Of a DNA stretch of 64,000 bases, positions 15,001 to 24,900 are shown one piece after another; within the stretch, counting starts at the first letter, position 1; the number at the start of each line of letters is the position of its first letter. A program made the position numbers and the translations under genes. The notes under the pieces were generated by a model. The model ran no database searches, was not told the DNA's origin, and saw only the letters and a program-made list of their open reading frames with translations. The stretch is from Marthasterias glacialis (Eukaryota; Echinodermata; Asteroidea; Forcipulatida; Asteriidae): contig OU452227.1 of NCBI GenBank assembly GCA_911728455.2, forward strand, positions 19,918,110 to 19,982,109, read 5' to 3'.

Positions 15001-15532
15001 GTTTGTGTGTACCAATTTACTCCAGGGTGATGGGAAACAATGCCTAGACATGCCTTGACATAACAAAAAGGACACAAGTGCTACGACCAGGATAGGAACC
15101 CACACAGACACCAGACACCAGACCTATAAGTCTATTCCCTAGACTAGACTCAACTCCACCAGTACATGCTACTTTACTTCAGATAGATCATTCTCTGTCC
15201 AAGGTGTAGAATAAGCTTCATGAGGTGTTAGTCAGTTCATTCAACACAGCCAAGAAACTCCTCAAAGCTCACCTGTTCCAGCAGACTTACTACTAACCAT
15301 TCATTTTGCGCCTCAGCGCCCAAGAGCAAACTGTTGATTGTGGCACGATTGATTGATTGATTAAGGGTGTCATTATTCTTAACAGTTTCTCTTCAGTCAT
15401 TTGAGTGGTGTGATTATACAGCATCCAAGCAGAATCTCAGTGTCAACAATAAGCACCCTGGAGCAGGCAAGACGGCTGGCAAGTGACCTTCTTCATCAGT
15501 TAACCAAATACCCAGAACTTGCTCAGTCGTGA
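1..15532 (+). CDS. Large helical-repeat (HEAT/ARM-like) protein, 3' part of gene, 16 exons (first partial)
   Basis: Exons: 1-30 (partial), 340-496, 1379-1530, 2652-2776, 3810-3935, 5367-5550, 6804-6902, 7716-7895 (or 7785-7895), 9051-9199, 9724-9799, 11110-11288, 12073-12154, 12552-12661, 13094-13225, 14112-14233, 15397-15532. All junctions are AG/GT and the phases agree throughout, giving 678 codons and a TGA at 15530-15532. The N-terminus lies left of the window. The protein is leucine-rich with many amphipathic helices and no catalytic motif, membrane segment or signal peptide visible; examples are LLYFAFLHNDKLVPEM, RQAALNYLNCLLIQT and LIIYQAKFNIKVPYTMM. This looks like an alpha-solenoid of HEAT/armadillo type. 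MEI1 (meiosis inhibitor 1) is one candidate I considered, but I could not confirm it from memory and leave the symbol blank. It converges with XPO6. Tandem arrays abut several exons (see findings). Confidence 0.85.
88..192. mobile_element. Family G MITE fragment
   Basis: GACTTTCAGTGGAGTTGTCA, GACTGTGATTGGTCAATATG and GGGGCTTAATGGATTGATCT match the right end of the copy at 11540. Confidence 0.7.
560..1140 (+). repeat. Tandem array of degenerate copies of the preceding exon end and donor
   Basis: The 3' end of exon 340-496 (AATGACAA then GTAAGT) recurs downstream as TGACAAGTAGG at about 570, 642, 714 and 786, a 72-base period. More diverged copies follow near 883, 953 and 1050. The copy at about 907-963 also keeps the upstream exon text AAACAGCAGGCTGTCCTTGC. 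Confidence 0.85.
1608..1794. mobile_element. ~185-bp MITE (family A)
   Basis: Ends AAGCCCAGTTCATACTTCAA and GAAGTAAGAACCGGGCTT are inverted, with repeated GCGAATTTGACGT and GATGTCAAAGTCGC inside. Confidence 0.75.
1920..2249 (-). mobile_element. tRNA-derived SINE (family B), minus orientation
   Basis: Read in reverse, it starts GGGTGGCATGGGTGGCGAGT (A-box region), then GTCCCTGGTTCGATTACCAG (B box), and extends to a tail with GATTAGCCTCCC. A second copy lies at 37850-38155 in plus orientation. Confidence 0.8.
2434..2618. mobile_element. ~185-bp MITE with ~30-bp inverted ends
   Basis: Left GTAATAGACCTTTATCATG and CACCATCTTG; right CAAGATGGCCGCACCATGAT then AAAGGTCTATTG. It ends about 30 bases before exon 2652-2776. 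Confidence 0.8.
3038..3256 (+). mobile_element. Fold-back element enclosing a tRNA-like core
   Basis: Left arm TTGCCTTACACCGTTGTGTG then ATAAGCACTGTATACTCA; right arm TGAGTATACAGTGCTTATCA then CACATCGGTGTAAGGCAA. Between them is ACTCGGTGGTCTAGTGGTTA (A box) and CGTGGGTTCGAATCCCACCC (B box). Confidence 0.8.
3421..3757. mobile_element. ~335-bp inverted-repeat element (family E)
   Basis: Left end TTAAAGGCGCTATACAGGAT and right end ATCCTGGGTAGTGCCTTTAA are imperfect inverted copies, each beside the TTGGTAA/TTACCAA core. Internal CAGCTGATTTCGGTTGTAAC and ACAATGTGTTTACATGCTGA recur in two other copies. Confidence 0.8.
4240..4550 (-). mobile_element. tRNA-Leu-derived SINE (family L)
   Basis: Reverse strand: TGTCGTGGCCGAGCGGTCTA, GGACTCAAGCTCTGGTGTAT and GTGTGGGTTCGAGTCCCAGT (intact-looking B box). 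The tail TGCCACAGCACC/GGTGCTGTGGCGC segment is shared with 40050 and 48000. Confidence 0.85.
4690..5366 (+). repeat. Tandem array of degenerate copies of the following exon start and acceptor
   Basis: Units of about 125-132 bases resemble the last intron bases and first ~50 bases of exon 5367-5550. ACAGAAT(G/A)TCGTGAGTAGTGG occurs at about 4762 and 4889, a partial unit near 5018 keeps CATTACTAGAGAGCAT, and another begins near 5234. The functional exon forms the last unit. Confidence 0.9.
6098..6448 (-). mobile_element. tRNA-Leu-derived SINE (family L), near full length
   Basis: In reverse it begins CGTGTCGTGGCCGAGCGGTC (A box) with ACTCAAG in the anticodon region, as in Leu-CAA. It continues through a B-box relic and TCCTTGAGCAAGACACTTTA, and ends in GCGCATAATAAATACACG. 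The tRNA part is mutated, so it is not a functional tRNA. Confidence 0.85.
7518..7732 (-). mobile_element. tRNA-derived SINE (family D) overlapping an exon start
   Basis: Matches the family D copy at 10185-10402 along its length: AATCCACATGCAAGGCT, ACAGGATTCTAACCAGG and CACAGAGGTGAAAG. It runs into the first 17 bases of exon 7716-7895 and supplies the AG acceptor. Confidence 0.85.
9300..9667. mobile_element. Family E element
   Basis: Contains GATTTTAATTTCGGTTCTAA, AATGTGTTTACATGCTGAAA and GCTTTACCAATCCTATATTT at the right end. Confidence 0.75.
10185..10402 (-). mobile_element. tRNA-derived SINE (family D)
   Basis: In reverse: CAGGTTGGCTCAGTGGTTTC (A box) and GGACCCCGGTTCGAATCCCG (B box), then a unique body containing GATTGCGTGGGTTTTCCC. 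An ATT microsatellite sits at the tail (10152-10166). Confidence 0.85.
10458..10918. mobile_element. ~460-bp inverted-repeat element
   Basis: Starts TTAAAGGGCCCATGAAGAGG and ends ATTCATGGGACCTTTAA, an inverted match. Internal ATGACGTAGG and CTACGTCACAG are also inverted. No coding frame. Confidence 0.75.
10962..11100 (+). mobile_element. tRNA-derived SINE (family F)
   Basis: CATAGTTGGTAGAGTGCCGG (A box) and GTCGCAGGTTCAAATCCCAG (B box), with tail TTTGTTGAGTTTGATTAC. It ends close to exon 11110. The acceptor arms do not pair, so it is not a functional tRNA. Confidence 0.75.
11305..11475 (+). repeat. Short tandem repeat (42-44 bp units) abutting an exon donor
   Basis: Four units begin 16 bases after the donor of exon 11110-11288. 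The core TTGCCATTGT recurs at 11329, 11371 and 11415, with a diverged fourth at 11459, each next to TTTGGGG. Confidence 0.8.
11540..11936. mobile_element. Family G MITE, left end eroded
   Basis: Reads opposite to the 22630 copy: CCACTGCTGTGGGATTTGCA, then CTGTGATTGGTCAATACATT and GGGCTTAATAGATCGGTCT at the right end. Confidence 0.75.
12213..12310 (+). mobile_element. Family F SINE fragment
   Basis: GGTCGCAGGTTCAAATCCCG followed by TTTTCTTTGTTCACCCC. Confidence 0.6.
12750..13035 (+). mobile_element. Family L SINE, 5' truncated
   Basis: Body only: TGCATACTCCAAAGGAGTTG, TGTTTAAGGCCCAATGAATA and AAAGCGCCTGATAAATGC, then an ATA microsatellite. Confidence 0.75.
13270..13613 (-). mobile_element. 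tRNA-Leu-derived SINE (family L)
   Basis: Reverse: GTGTCGTGGCCGAGCGGTCT, ATTTGAACCCACATTCTGTA complement, AAGTGTCTTGCTCAAGGACA complement. ATT microsatellite at the tail (13266-13289). Confidence 0.85.
13745..13895. mobile_element. Family J element
   Basis: GCGCTTACCAGAAATAGAGG, CACATGTACCATTTGTGACT and ATGAAATTTGGTCC at the end. Confidence 0.65.
14460..14749 (-). mobile_element. tRNA-Leu-derived SINE (family L)
   Basis: Close relative of the copy at 13270: CAAGGATGCCTCAAAAGCGA, AAAGTGTCTTGCTCAAGGAC, GGGATTCGAACCCACATTCT and CCGCTCGGCCACGACAC. Confidence 0.85.
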
Positions 15533-16377
15533 GACGGTGAAACCTTGACCCTAAGCGTTTTTTTCCCTTTTTTTCTTTCCTTACACACATGACCCCTTTC
15601 AGATGTGTCCTGCAAGATTTAAGTTTTTGTTGTACACAGAGGTATGCTGAAGGACTTCATGTACACAGTGCTTTTCGCAAGTCCTGTGGGGAAACAATTC
15701 CATGGGCACCTTTGGTGGGATTCGAACCCATGACATCGGGGATAAGAAAAGCATGGTGCATGTTTTTATAAGTGGTTCAAACCAAGTAATTTTGGAAATG
15801 CATGCAGAAAATGCATTCATAGACACGAATTCATGTTAGTGTTCATCCTGGTGAACTACTCAGTGTTTTCCCAGAGTCTTGCAGAACGAAAAAACCCACA
15901 GGTAGCTCGAGCAAGATTCGAACCCAAGACCTTGGGGCGTGCATCATACAAAAAGCATGGTGCACGTAAGTGGTTCTGTTGTTAATACTCAATTGTACCT
16001 AGTATTCGCTGCAGCAATGATTCATAAAGGGATGGAGATAAAAACGATGTTGTGGGTGGAGATAAAAATAAAAATGGCTGCGCTGTGATCAAGGTCTCCA
16101 GATGTCTAATGCGTGACACAGTCCTGCCAAGTCAGATAGAACTTGGCGTAGCTCATTACCGAGAAAAATGAAATGCTTATTTCATTATTGAGTGAAAAAT
16201 TACATTAACACAAAATCCCAACTTAAAAAAGTCCCGATGGATAGTCCAATACAATAAAAGGAAATACAATAAAAGAAACAGCACTGTCAAGATTTTTGAT
16301 TTAGAAAATGACTAGTACTCGATGTCCCACCAAGTACCGTCTTCTTCTTCAGAAGACGTCACATACATGACAACATG

Positions 16378-16560
16378 GGATCAGGTTGGCTTAGTGGTTT
16401 CTTTCCCCAGCCTTTCACCTCTGAGGACCCCAGTTCTGTGGAGTCCCAACTCAGACCAGAGCCTTGCAAGTGGATTGTGTTTTCAGTCCTGACCTGATTG
16501 CGTAGGTTTTTCCCTATTCATCCAGTGTTATTGGCACTAATTGCCCAGTAGGATGTGGAA
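16378..16560 (+). mobile_element. tRNA-derived SINE (family D)
   Basis: ATCAGGTTGGCTTAGTGGTT, CAGCCTTTCACCTCTGAGGA and CCTGATTGCGTAGGTTTTTC; the B box is eroded. Confidence 0.8.
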
Positions 16561-16984
16561 TAAAATAATAAAATAAATACAGCGAAGGTGTGCTTGAGCT
16601 TGTCTTAACAGAAAAATAACAGGATTCCAAAACGCATTACTATATCAATACTCATTTGACTGTCTTTATTGTACAGCTTTCATTTGGTTGCATAGTGTAA
16701 ATAAACAACATTAATTAACAGGCTTTCAACAGTACAACCTTCGACTGAAAAGGTATTGATTGGTTTAGATCATTTAAATAAAAGACATTAATAATCAGAG
16801 AGATTACTTTTAATAATCCAGAACCAATTGTCCTCTGGAAATAATATATCTGTCTGAAATACTTTTGTGAGGGAGATCGTTGACCCCCTTTCGAACATTC
16901 ATTTATTTTCCTGATTTACTTGAAATAACCCCAAGAAAGTGCATAAAAACTCTTGGCGGAAAATATCCACAGCTACTCTAGACA

Positions 16985-17095
16985 TGGTCCAATTTCATGG
17001 CTCTGCTTGCCACGAATTCTCATAAATGTAGGGACAATAAGCACAGAATTCCCCGGTAAGCTTGCCGTAAAATTGCCCTGATCTCGCCTGGTGAT
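16985..17095. mobile_element. Family J fragment
   Basis: GGTCCAATTTCATGGCTCTG near the left, with TTGCCACGAATTCTC and its near-inverse GAATTCCCCGGTAAGC. Confidence 0.55.
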
Positions 17096-17292
17096 CAGAA
17101 ACCATTTTCAGTTGTATAACTAGCACTCGGTACTAAAACAATTAAAGGTGGAATTATTGCCTCTAGAATTGGGGAAAATATTTGTTTTGTCCGACATCAA
17201 TGTAGGAATCCCGCATCTTGTGCTTTTTTTGTAGAAGTACAACAGAAATTTCTGATCATGCGTTCTGTGCTAGGTACTGTTGTTGGTTAATG

Positions 17293-17436
17293 GGAGGCTT
17301 TTGAGGACGCTAGATGGCAGCAGACTTACCAGGTATATCCATTGTTCTCGGAATTGTGTGCATGCTCATGACTATGCAAACAACGAGAAAATTTACCTGG
17401 TAATTCTACTGCCACCTATTGTTCAAAAGTCTCCCA
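17293..17436. mobile_element. ~150-bp MITE (family H)
   Basis: Long inverted ends: GGCAGCAGACTTACCAGGTA near the left and TACTGCCACCTATTGTTC near the right, bounded by GGGAGNCTTTTGAGG and AAAGTCTCCCAC. Five further copies in the window. Confidence 0.8.
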
Positions 17437-18815
17437 CTATGATCAAGCACCTGTCTCCTACAGGATTGCACAATCCAGAGGGCAACAGTTTGTCAGAAAT
17501 ATGCCATGTTAAATGTGTAACCAATATGCCGTTTGCGAGTTAGATTTTGTCTGCTGTAACCATTTGATTGGTCACAAGTGAACACTCAAATTGGGTTCCC
17601 CAGACTGAAGACAGCTTTATAGCTCTAAGGTTACCTGGTTCAGAGCAAGATTTTGTATCGCAATCTCCAGATTGACAAAGCCTGGTACCATTGTGCAAGA
17701 CACATTCATTCAGAATTGTGTATGGGGAACTGGAGCTCTATCTATTGTTGGAATGTGAAATACCCATTTGTTTCCCATTGATCAATAGAGTTACTTGCTG
17801 AAATGACATCCAGTGGGATTTCACATTTCAGTCTGAGTTCCCAATCTTGCGCCTTCGGCGCTCTATAATCTTTGGTGTGGGCTCTTGCTGTCTTAAAAGG
17901 ACATGTGACATGGAGTTTTCATTCATTACAAATTAAGAAATGTATTTTTGAAGAGTTAAATACACCTTTTTCTCGTAAAAAATGTTTCTTTTACACATTT
18001 CAAAATAATTTTTGAACATTTTCAAGTACCGGCCCCGCCTCTCCAGTCGGAGCAAAACGCTGCATTAAACATAAGCAAGCTTGTGACATAAGGTCTGAAA
18101 TTTTTGTTGCCTGAGCATAGCCTGACTGTGCTGCCACTCGACGTCTTGTGTGTATGTTGAGTCGATTGAAAGTGATAACGCAGCCAAGTTCTAATGAGTA
18201 ATATCATGGGACCAGACTAGGGCCTTCTTTTTCCCGACCTTACGCCATGAAGACCGCCAGGCATTCATTTTTTAATCGATGGATAAACACTCCTTATGAA
18301 CTCAAATAACCAAAAAACAAGTTTCACTCACTATTTTGGAACAAAAGCACACAATGAAAAGAAATTTAGCCTTTTCGTTTTAAATGGACATCCGCTGTCC
18401 TTTAACATAAATAGAAAAAAGGCTTCCTGCAAACCATGTGACATAGTAACTGTCTCTAGTCTTAAGGAATTCAAATTGAAGTGGTCACCTGTGATTATTG
18501 GCCCCTTGCACCAACATCACACATAGCTACATATCTGCCACTCGCGCCATTCTGGGTGTCAAATTGCACGTACAAACTATGGTAAGTGTGTAAACACCAT
18601 GTTGCCTTAAAACGTGCACTACACCATATATAACACACAGGGACACTGACTGCCAAATTGGCTCAACCAAGATTATTGGTATGATGACGTCAGGTGAATT
18701 GGGTCAATAAAAAGCAAGTCATCATGCCAGACAGTATTCAAATCTAACTTGCAAACGGCTTATTTAGCTCGCAGATGATGTCATTTTTTTCCTGATGATT
18801 GTTCCTCGCATCAAC

Positions 18816-18969
18816 GGGAGACTTTTGAGACGCTGGCGGCAGCAGACACAACAGTCCTTTTTTGACAGTTCTGAGCATGCGAGCACATCCTCAGTATTGC
18901 GCGTGAGGTTCTGAGCATGCGTACTACTGGTGAGAACCGTGAAAAAAGGACCGTCCATAAGTCTCCCAT
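18816..18969. mobile_element. Family H MITE, diverged
   Basis: Starts GGGAGACTTTTGAGACGCTG and ends AAGTCTCCCATT, with GAGCATGCG in the centre. Confidence 0.7.
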
Positions 18970-19436
18970 TTTACATCTAGAGAAGTCTTGGTCCTTTTGT
19001 TTAAAAAGCTTAATTTGTTTGTTTTCTTTTTTGTTTACAATTCTGTAAAAATGTGATCTGTAACAACTTCATCACTTAATGATTTATGTAGTTGAAAAAA
19101 AAAAAAAAAAAAACTTAACTAATATTAATAATTACCCTGAAGTGTATGGAGGACTTCAATGTAAAGTTGTTAAGGAAAGAGTAAATACGTTGTTAAAAAA
19201 CAAATGTTTATACCATGAACGTTTCTCTCTTAATTTAAACCAAAAATGTATTATAACAAATCATACAATGCTGCATTGTTCACAAAAACTTAAAGCACCA
19301 ATTGTGATGAAACATGCAAGGGGGGTTAGTATTTTTTTCGTTCAGTTTAAATATGTAGGCTGAAGCTAGGAGTCCAAGTGTCACCTTACCTTCAAACAGT
19401 ACAATTAATCAGGGGGGAGGAAAGCTTCTCAGGGTC

Positions 19437-19795
19437 AAACCATGTTCATAGAGCTGCTTAAGCACAAAAAATAGCTAAGCACACCAAAATTGTGCTTACC
19501 AGAATAAGGTAACCGGCCAACATACCATGTCACATGTACCATCTTTGACTGGTATCCTGCTTATTTCTGCTTAAGCAGCTCTTTGAAATTGGGCCCAGGG
19601 CCCAATTTGATAGAGCTGCTTAAGCAGAAAAAAAGGTGCTTAAAATGTTCTGCTGAGCAAAAAATAAGCAGGATACCAGTCGCAGATTGTGCATGTGGCA
19701 TGCTATTTTGGCTGGTGACCTTATTCTGGTAAGCATAATTTTGTAGTGCTAAGCTACTTTTTGTGCTTAAGCAGCTCTATAAAATTGGGCAAAGG
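19437..19795. mobile_element. Two family J elements in tandem
   Basis: Each unit (about 19437-19600 and 19597-19795) is a palindromic element with ends GGGCCCAATTT and AGAGCTGCTTAAGC. They meet at GGGCCCAGGGCCCAATTT, and both carry an ACTGGTATCCTGCTTATTT segment in opposite orientation. Confidence 0.8.
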
Positions 19796-20253
19796 GTTTT
19801 AGGCCCTGTCAAAAACAATTATCATGATGCATATTAGTTGTTGAAGACCACATAGCTGCATGTGCTATATACAGAGTGATTTTTCATAAATACATACACT
19901 TATTTAGTTAACATGCTTTATAAAGGCTGTGTGAATTCAAAGCAATTATTGACTACAAAACGACACCAACATCAATATTTATCGATATGCTGGCAGCTTT
20001 TGACCAAAAATATATATCCAATTCACACCCCTGTACTTCAAAAGAATACAAAGATTATTTCATTATTTTCAAATCAGTACAAATATAAATGTGTACATAT
20101 TTGGTATTATTTTTTTTATGAACATTCAGTATAGTTCTATGTACAAATATGCAAATTTACAAAATAACAAATTTGGCTACAGTGTCCCTTCTTGTTCTAT
20201 AGTTAAATTAAATAAATGAAATAAAATTGTAACCCTTACTTTGTCTGCGTCAG

Positions 20254-20425
20254 ATTATATCGAAACAATAGCTGTGGACTCAACAAAATCCACAGAAACA
20301 CTCAGTAAAACAATGGAGGGTACTGTTAAAAGAATTAAGCAAACAAAAAGAGTTGAATTTAACAAAAAGCTCTTTGCCCTTTCCAAACATCAGAATGAGC
20401 TGAATATTCACCGTTTACCGTACAG
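20254..20425 (+). other. Possible isolated coding exon, unknown product
   Basis: An open stretch bounded by a pyrimidine-containing acceptor (TTTGTCTGCGTCAG) and a strong donor (ACAG then GTGAGT). Length 172 fits 2 + 56 codons + 2. It would encode a charged segment with VKRIKQTKRVEFNKKLF and SKHQNELNIHRLPYR. No partner exons were found on the plus strand between 15533 and 21912, and the family is not recognised. It may be a stray exon of an unlisted gene, a relic, or chance. Confidence 0.3.
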
Positions 20426-20529
20426 GTGAGTAATTTTCTGGCTGTGAATTTTTAAAAAAAATCACTTCTTGGAAAGAACACATGTATTTATATAGTAGGA
20501 TCTCCTAACATTTTAACATTTAAAACCTC

Positions 20530-21480
20530 ATACTGCCTGACAATTCAACATTTGTATCATAGATGTACTATGTCAGCCTGCAGTACAATATCAAGTGGCG
20601 AAAACATCTACACAGTACACAGTCAACCCTCCTACTGTCTGACCATTCAATATCGCACACTGTGGTTTAGAATGATAGATGTACTATGTCAGCCTGCAGT
20701 ACAATATCAAGAGACGAAGGCATCTACACAGTACAGTCAACCCTCCTACTGTCTGACCATTCAATGTCATCCACTGTGGTTTTGAATGATAGATGTACTA
20801 TGTCAGCCTGCAGTAATATATCAAGTGGCAAAGGCATCTACACAATACACAGTCAACCCTCTTACTGTCTGACCATTCAATATCATCCACTGTGGTTTTG
20901 AATGATAGATGTACTATGTCAGCCTGCAGTAATATATCAAGTGGCAAAGGTATCTACACAGTACACAGTCAACCCTCCTACTGTCTGACCATTCAATGTC
21001 ATCCACTGTGGTTTTGAATGATAGATGTACTATGTCAGCCTGCAGTAATATATCAAGTGGCGAAGGCATCTACACAATACACAGTCAACCCTCTTACTGT
21101 CTGACCATTCAATATCATCCACTGTGGTTTTGAATGACAGGTGTACTATGTCAGCCTGCAGTACAATATCAAGTGGCGAAGGCATCTACACAATACACAG
21201 TCAACCCTCCTACTGTCTGACCATTCAATATCATCCACTGTGGTTCTGAATGACAGGTGTACTATGTCAGCCTGCAGTACAATATCAAGTGGCGAAGACA
21301 TCTACACAGTACACAGTCAATCCTCCTGTATAATTCAACATCATCCACGTGGTTTTGAATGACACAAGATAATGTGGTAAACACAGTAAACACCAACAGT
21401 CAACCCTCCTACTGTCTGACCATTCAATATCATCCACTGTTGTTTTGAATGATAGATGCACTTTGCCAGTCTGCAGTAGG
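20530..21480. repeat. Satellite/minisatellite of ~116-bp units
   Basis: TACTATGTCAGCCTGCAG recurs at about 20566, 20682, 20796, 20912, 21028, 21144 and 21260, then a diverged unit runs to about 21480. Units also share CAACCCTCCTACTGTCTGAC and CCACTGTGGTTTTGAATGA. Single copies of these segments occur inside XPO6 introns (near 36555, 42900-43115, 45990-46075, 48470-48620), so the array appears built from a dispersed element. Confidence 0.92.
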
Positions 21481-21912
21481 GTGTCAGTACACAGATAGTT
21501 CTGTGAACAATCGCTCAACCTTACAAAATCCGCACAGTTGAATGGTTCAGACAGGTTTTTTTTAGTCACCTAACTGGCAAATGTTATGGACAAGTTGGGG
21601 TGTGAGATACAACTTCAGAAAGAAGTGGATCTTTTGATGATGATACCTGGATCACAGGTTAACAGCTTACAGGAAAATGAAGAAGCCAGTTGTGAGGTTG
21701 GGAGCTTGTGGGTGGCTAGAAACTACTAACTGGCCAAGCCAGCTAGCATGAATTCTATCGGTGTGTGTTGGGCAACCTAAGTTGCAATGCGAGGCCGACA
21801 ACAACCAAGAGTAATGTTATATTTCAATCCCAAAACAACAGGTTTCTAAGTCATTTATAAAGTACCTGGTAATTGGTCCAAATCTTTGGGAAGCCTGGTT
21901 TCTGTCCAATCA

Positions 21913-24900
21913 TTAGATGAGTTTAACAGATCCTTCGGGCAGGGCACTGTTGCATATTTTGTAGTAGCGCAAGTCGTTTATTAATCTCTGCAAGTTCTGC
22001 GTGAAGGACGGAAGATCCTGGAAAATTCAAGAAAATAATAATTATATAATAATTATAATTATAATAAAATAATTTATTGTATTTACCTTTAGCCAGAATT
22101 TTCAAGTCATAACAGAAAGTGACAAGTTATAATTTAAAAAAATACCCAAAATACATTAAATCAACCCCCCTAAAATATAAATACAACAACTTTACAGTTG
22201 TTTATATATTTATAGGTTTTCCTGGTCAATTTCAGCACAAATAAATTCAATCTGTTTAAAATGCAGTCAAATTCACACAGTTTTTCCCCAATTCAATCAA
22301 ACTAGGGTGTCTTTTTAATTACTATTCAATTTTGTTTTTTGTGCACACATGATTTGTTTTCCTTCAGGTTCGTTTTAGCCATTCTGTTTCATTCAAGACT
22401 ACATTTTTACCAGTCTTCAGTTGAATTTCTACTACCTCTTTATGATTGACAAAATGGAAGGGTTGACCAGCCTCTTGCTTCAGGCATTTACAAAATTGAA
22501 TGATCGTGAATGCTTAACTGTTGAAATTGAATTACTCCTTTTTACTGTTGAATGTTGATGCGAAGGAGTATTCAATTTCAAACGAAACTGAATGAGCCAG
22601 GTGTTAAATGGAATGAGTGTTTGTTGAAACAGACCGATCCGTTAAGCCCCGCCTACTATTGTATTGACCAATCACAGCACACACAACTGTAATATCTGTC
22701 GTTTCGTTTTAATTTTTTTCATATTTCTGGTGGTGCAAATCCCACAGCAGTGGTCCTTGTACAGTCCTGTAAAAGTGGTTTAACAGTGTTCCTGTCAGCA
22801 TTGTTCTTTGGACTCAAGGCACTGCTCAAAAGGCCACAATTCAAATTCATACCGTGCACGAAAACCATGTACGTGTGTGTATCCGATACGTGTGTGTGGA
22901 CGGATGCAACCGAACCACAGCTGCGATCATGCTAGGCAGTTGCTTAGGTAGGCGGGGCTTAATGGATCGGTCCATTGGCTGGGAAAAAACCTTTATTTAT
23001 TTAATTACAATGGGTCCATAAATAAGTACAATACAACAACGAACAATATTAACATATGAACACGTACAGTTATTGTCAGAAACAGGTATGAGACAAAATA
23101 AAATAGTATTAAAAAGTGCTAAAAAGACATCACAAATCTTGTCTTACCTGATCGTTTTTCAAATTGCACTCAAGTGTCTGTTTCTGGTTCGAATCAACCC
23201 CTTCAAAACTCGTCAGAAATTGCGGGACAAACGTTCTGTAGAAGTTCTCAAAGTCAACGGCGGCCATGTTGTACACGGTGACCACGATCTCCTCTTGCAG
23301 GAGGTCATGTGACTTGTGAAGCATGACTTGCAGGAAAACGTTGAGGAAGGAAAACAGCATCAAGTCCCTGAAGATTTTCTGGAGGAGAGAAGGGGGGGGG
23401 GAATCACAGATATATCCTTGATTAAAGCGGATCGACTAAAAATAAGTTGCATGGTAATATCTTGATTACAAAATGATTTTATTTATATATAGGCCTAACA
23501 GTATTATAAACTTATAAGACATTAATGAAAATAAACATATAATACATTAAATTAAATTAAGTCGAGAGGGTGAGCTCAGCTTTCGATCCAAACGGGACCT
23601 TCCTCTGAGGCACAGACAAAATACAATCATAAAAACACATCCATTTAAAAGTAAAAAGGAAAGCAAATATATATTTTTATATTCAAATATTTATTTTTAA
23701 AATTGTTAATGGCCTCACATTTCGACCCTAGCAGAGTCTTTCTCAAAGGCTAAATGACAACACAACACACACAGATCCTTGTGATTTGATTGGTGGGACA
23801 TACATCATGTGTCATCCTTTATTTTGTCACGTACTTACTGCCCTGATTTTCAACACTTATTTCGCAGCATCGTTCCCAAAATAATTGTTCCCGCCTGTTC
23901 GTCCAAACGACACAAGGTCGTGTCATGGAGGACAAGGTTGGTATCTAAATGGAGTGTCACGTTGTTTAGAAGTTTTTTAAATAGAATTTTCAGAGTGTGG
24001 GGTGGACAAGGCACTGTTCTATTTTGTGTTTATTGTGAAAAAAAAAATTCAAATGACAAGGATTTATGTGTCCAGTTTTACAAACAAATGTTAAATGGAT
24101 TTCATTAACGTGTTGTCGCAGAATATAATCACTTGGTGAAATCTGGCTTTTCTATCTTTTTCACTCGGCTTCGCCTCATGAAGTGCAATAGCCCAGGTAA
24201 ATCTTGTGATTTTGTTCTGCAATAAATGCATCAAATATTTGTGTAATAAATTTAAATTTATTTTAAACCGAGGTAAAAGAATAAATGATAAAAAATGGTA
24301 TCAAGAGAAACAGGTACAAATAATTGACAAAAACACAAGAGAAAAGTAAACAACACCCAAAGGGATTGCCCAAAACGCTCTGCTGTAGAATTCTTCACTT
24401 CGCTGTTTAGGGAAAAAACATCAAAACATACATCCTTGAAAAAATCAATAAACAAAACATGCTCACCTGCTTTGAGGAAAAAAGGCAATAACAGTAACGA
24501 CAGAAAGGAAAACATTTCAGAGGGAAATATTTCCTATGATGATTGGAATGAGTACAAATTTTTAAAACTAAGTAAGCATCAAAATGAAAACAACAAACAT
24601 TTGTGAGAGAACATCTTGTATATAGTATGCCATGTTTGATGGAAAAGAAAAAATACCAACAAAACAGATTTGTCCCATCTGGATAATAGAGTTTGTTTAG
24701 AATGAAACTGCAGGCATCACTTACTTTATGATACAGCTTGAATTTTGCGTTCAATGTCTCCAAAGACTCCAAGTTCTGCTTAAAGATATCAATATCTGGC
24801 TGCAGAAACGACTGGCCAAATGCCTGCATAGTGTTCAAACACACGACAGAGGTTATTTAAGGTCAAAGGAGCTTGATATACCCACGAGACCCAATGTCCT

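Larger units (their letters stand above)
15533..21912. other. Intergenic gap between convergent genes
   Basis: Lies between the stop of the solenoid gene and the stop of XPO6, so it must contain both 3' UTRs. Plus-strand AATAAA hexamers occur at about 16253 and again in the A/T-rich stretch near 16565. I saw no convincing polyadenylation signal for XPO6 close to its stop. Contents: tRNA-like fragments near 15690-15960, a SINE (16378-16560), two copies of a 150-bp MITE, a pair of inverted elements (19437-19795), A/T-rich DNA with an 18-A run near 19083, a possible exon (20254-20425) and a satellite (20530-21480). In 17440-18810 I see nothing beyond a weak inverted repeat near 17720-17850 and a partial element near 17890-18200. 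Confidence 0.7.

Noticed and set aside
20530-21480. CRISPR-like array
   Set aside because: The genome is eukaryotic, and the whole 116-base unit is repeated with no unique spacers.
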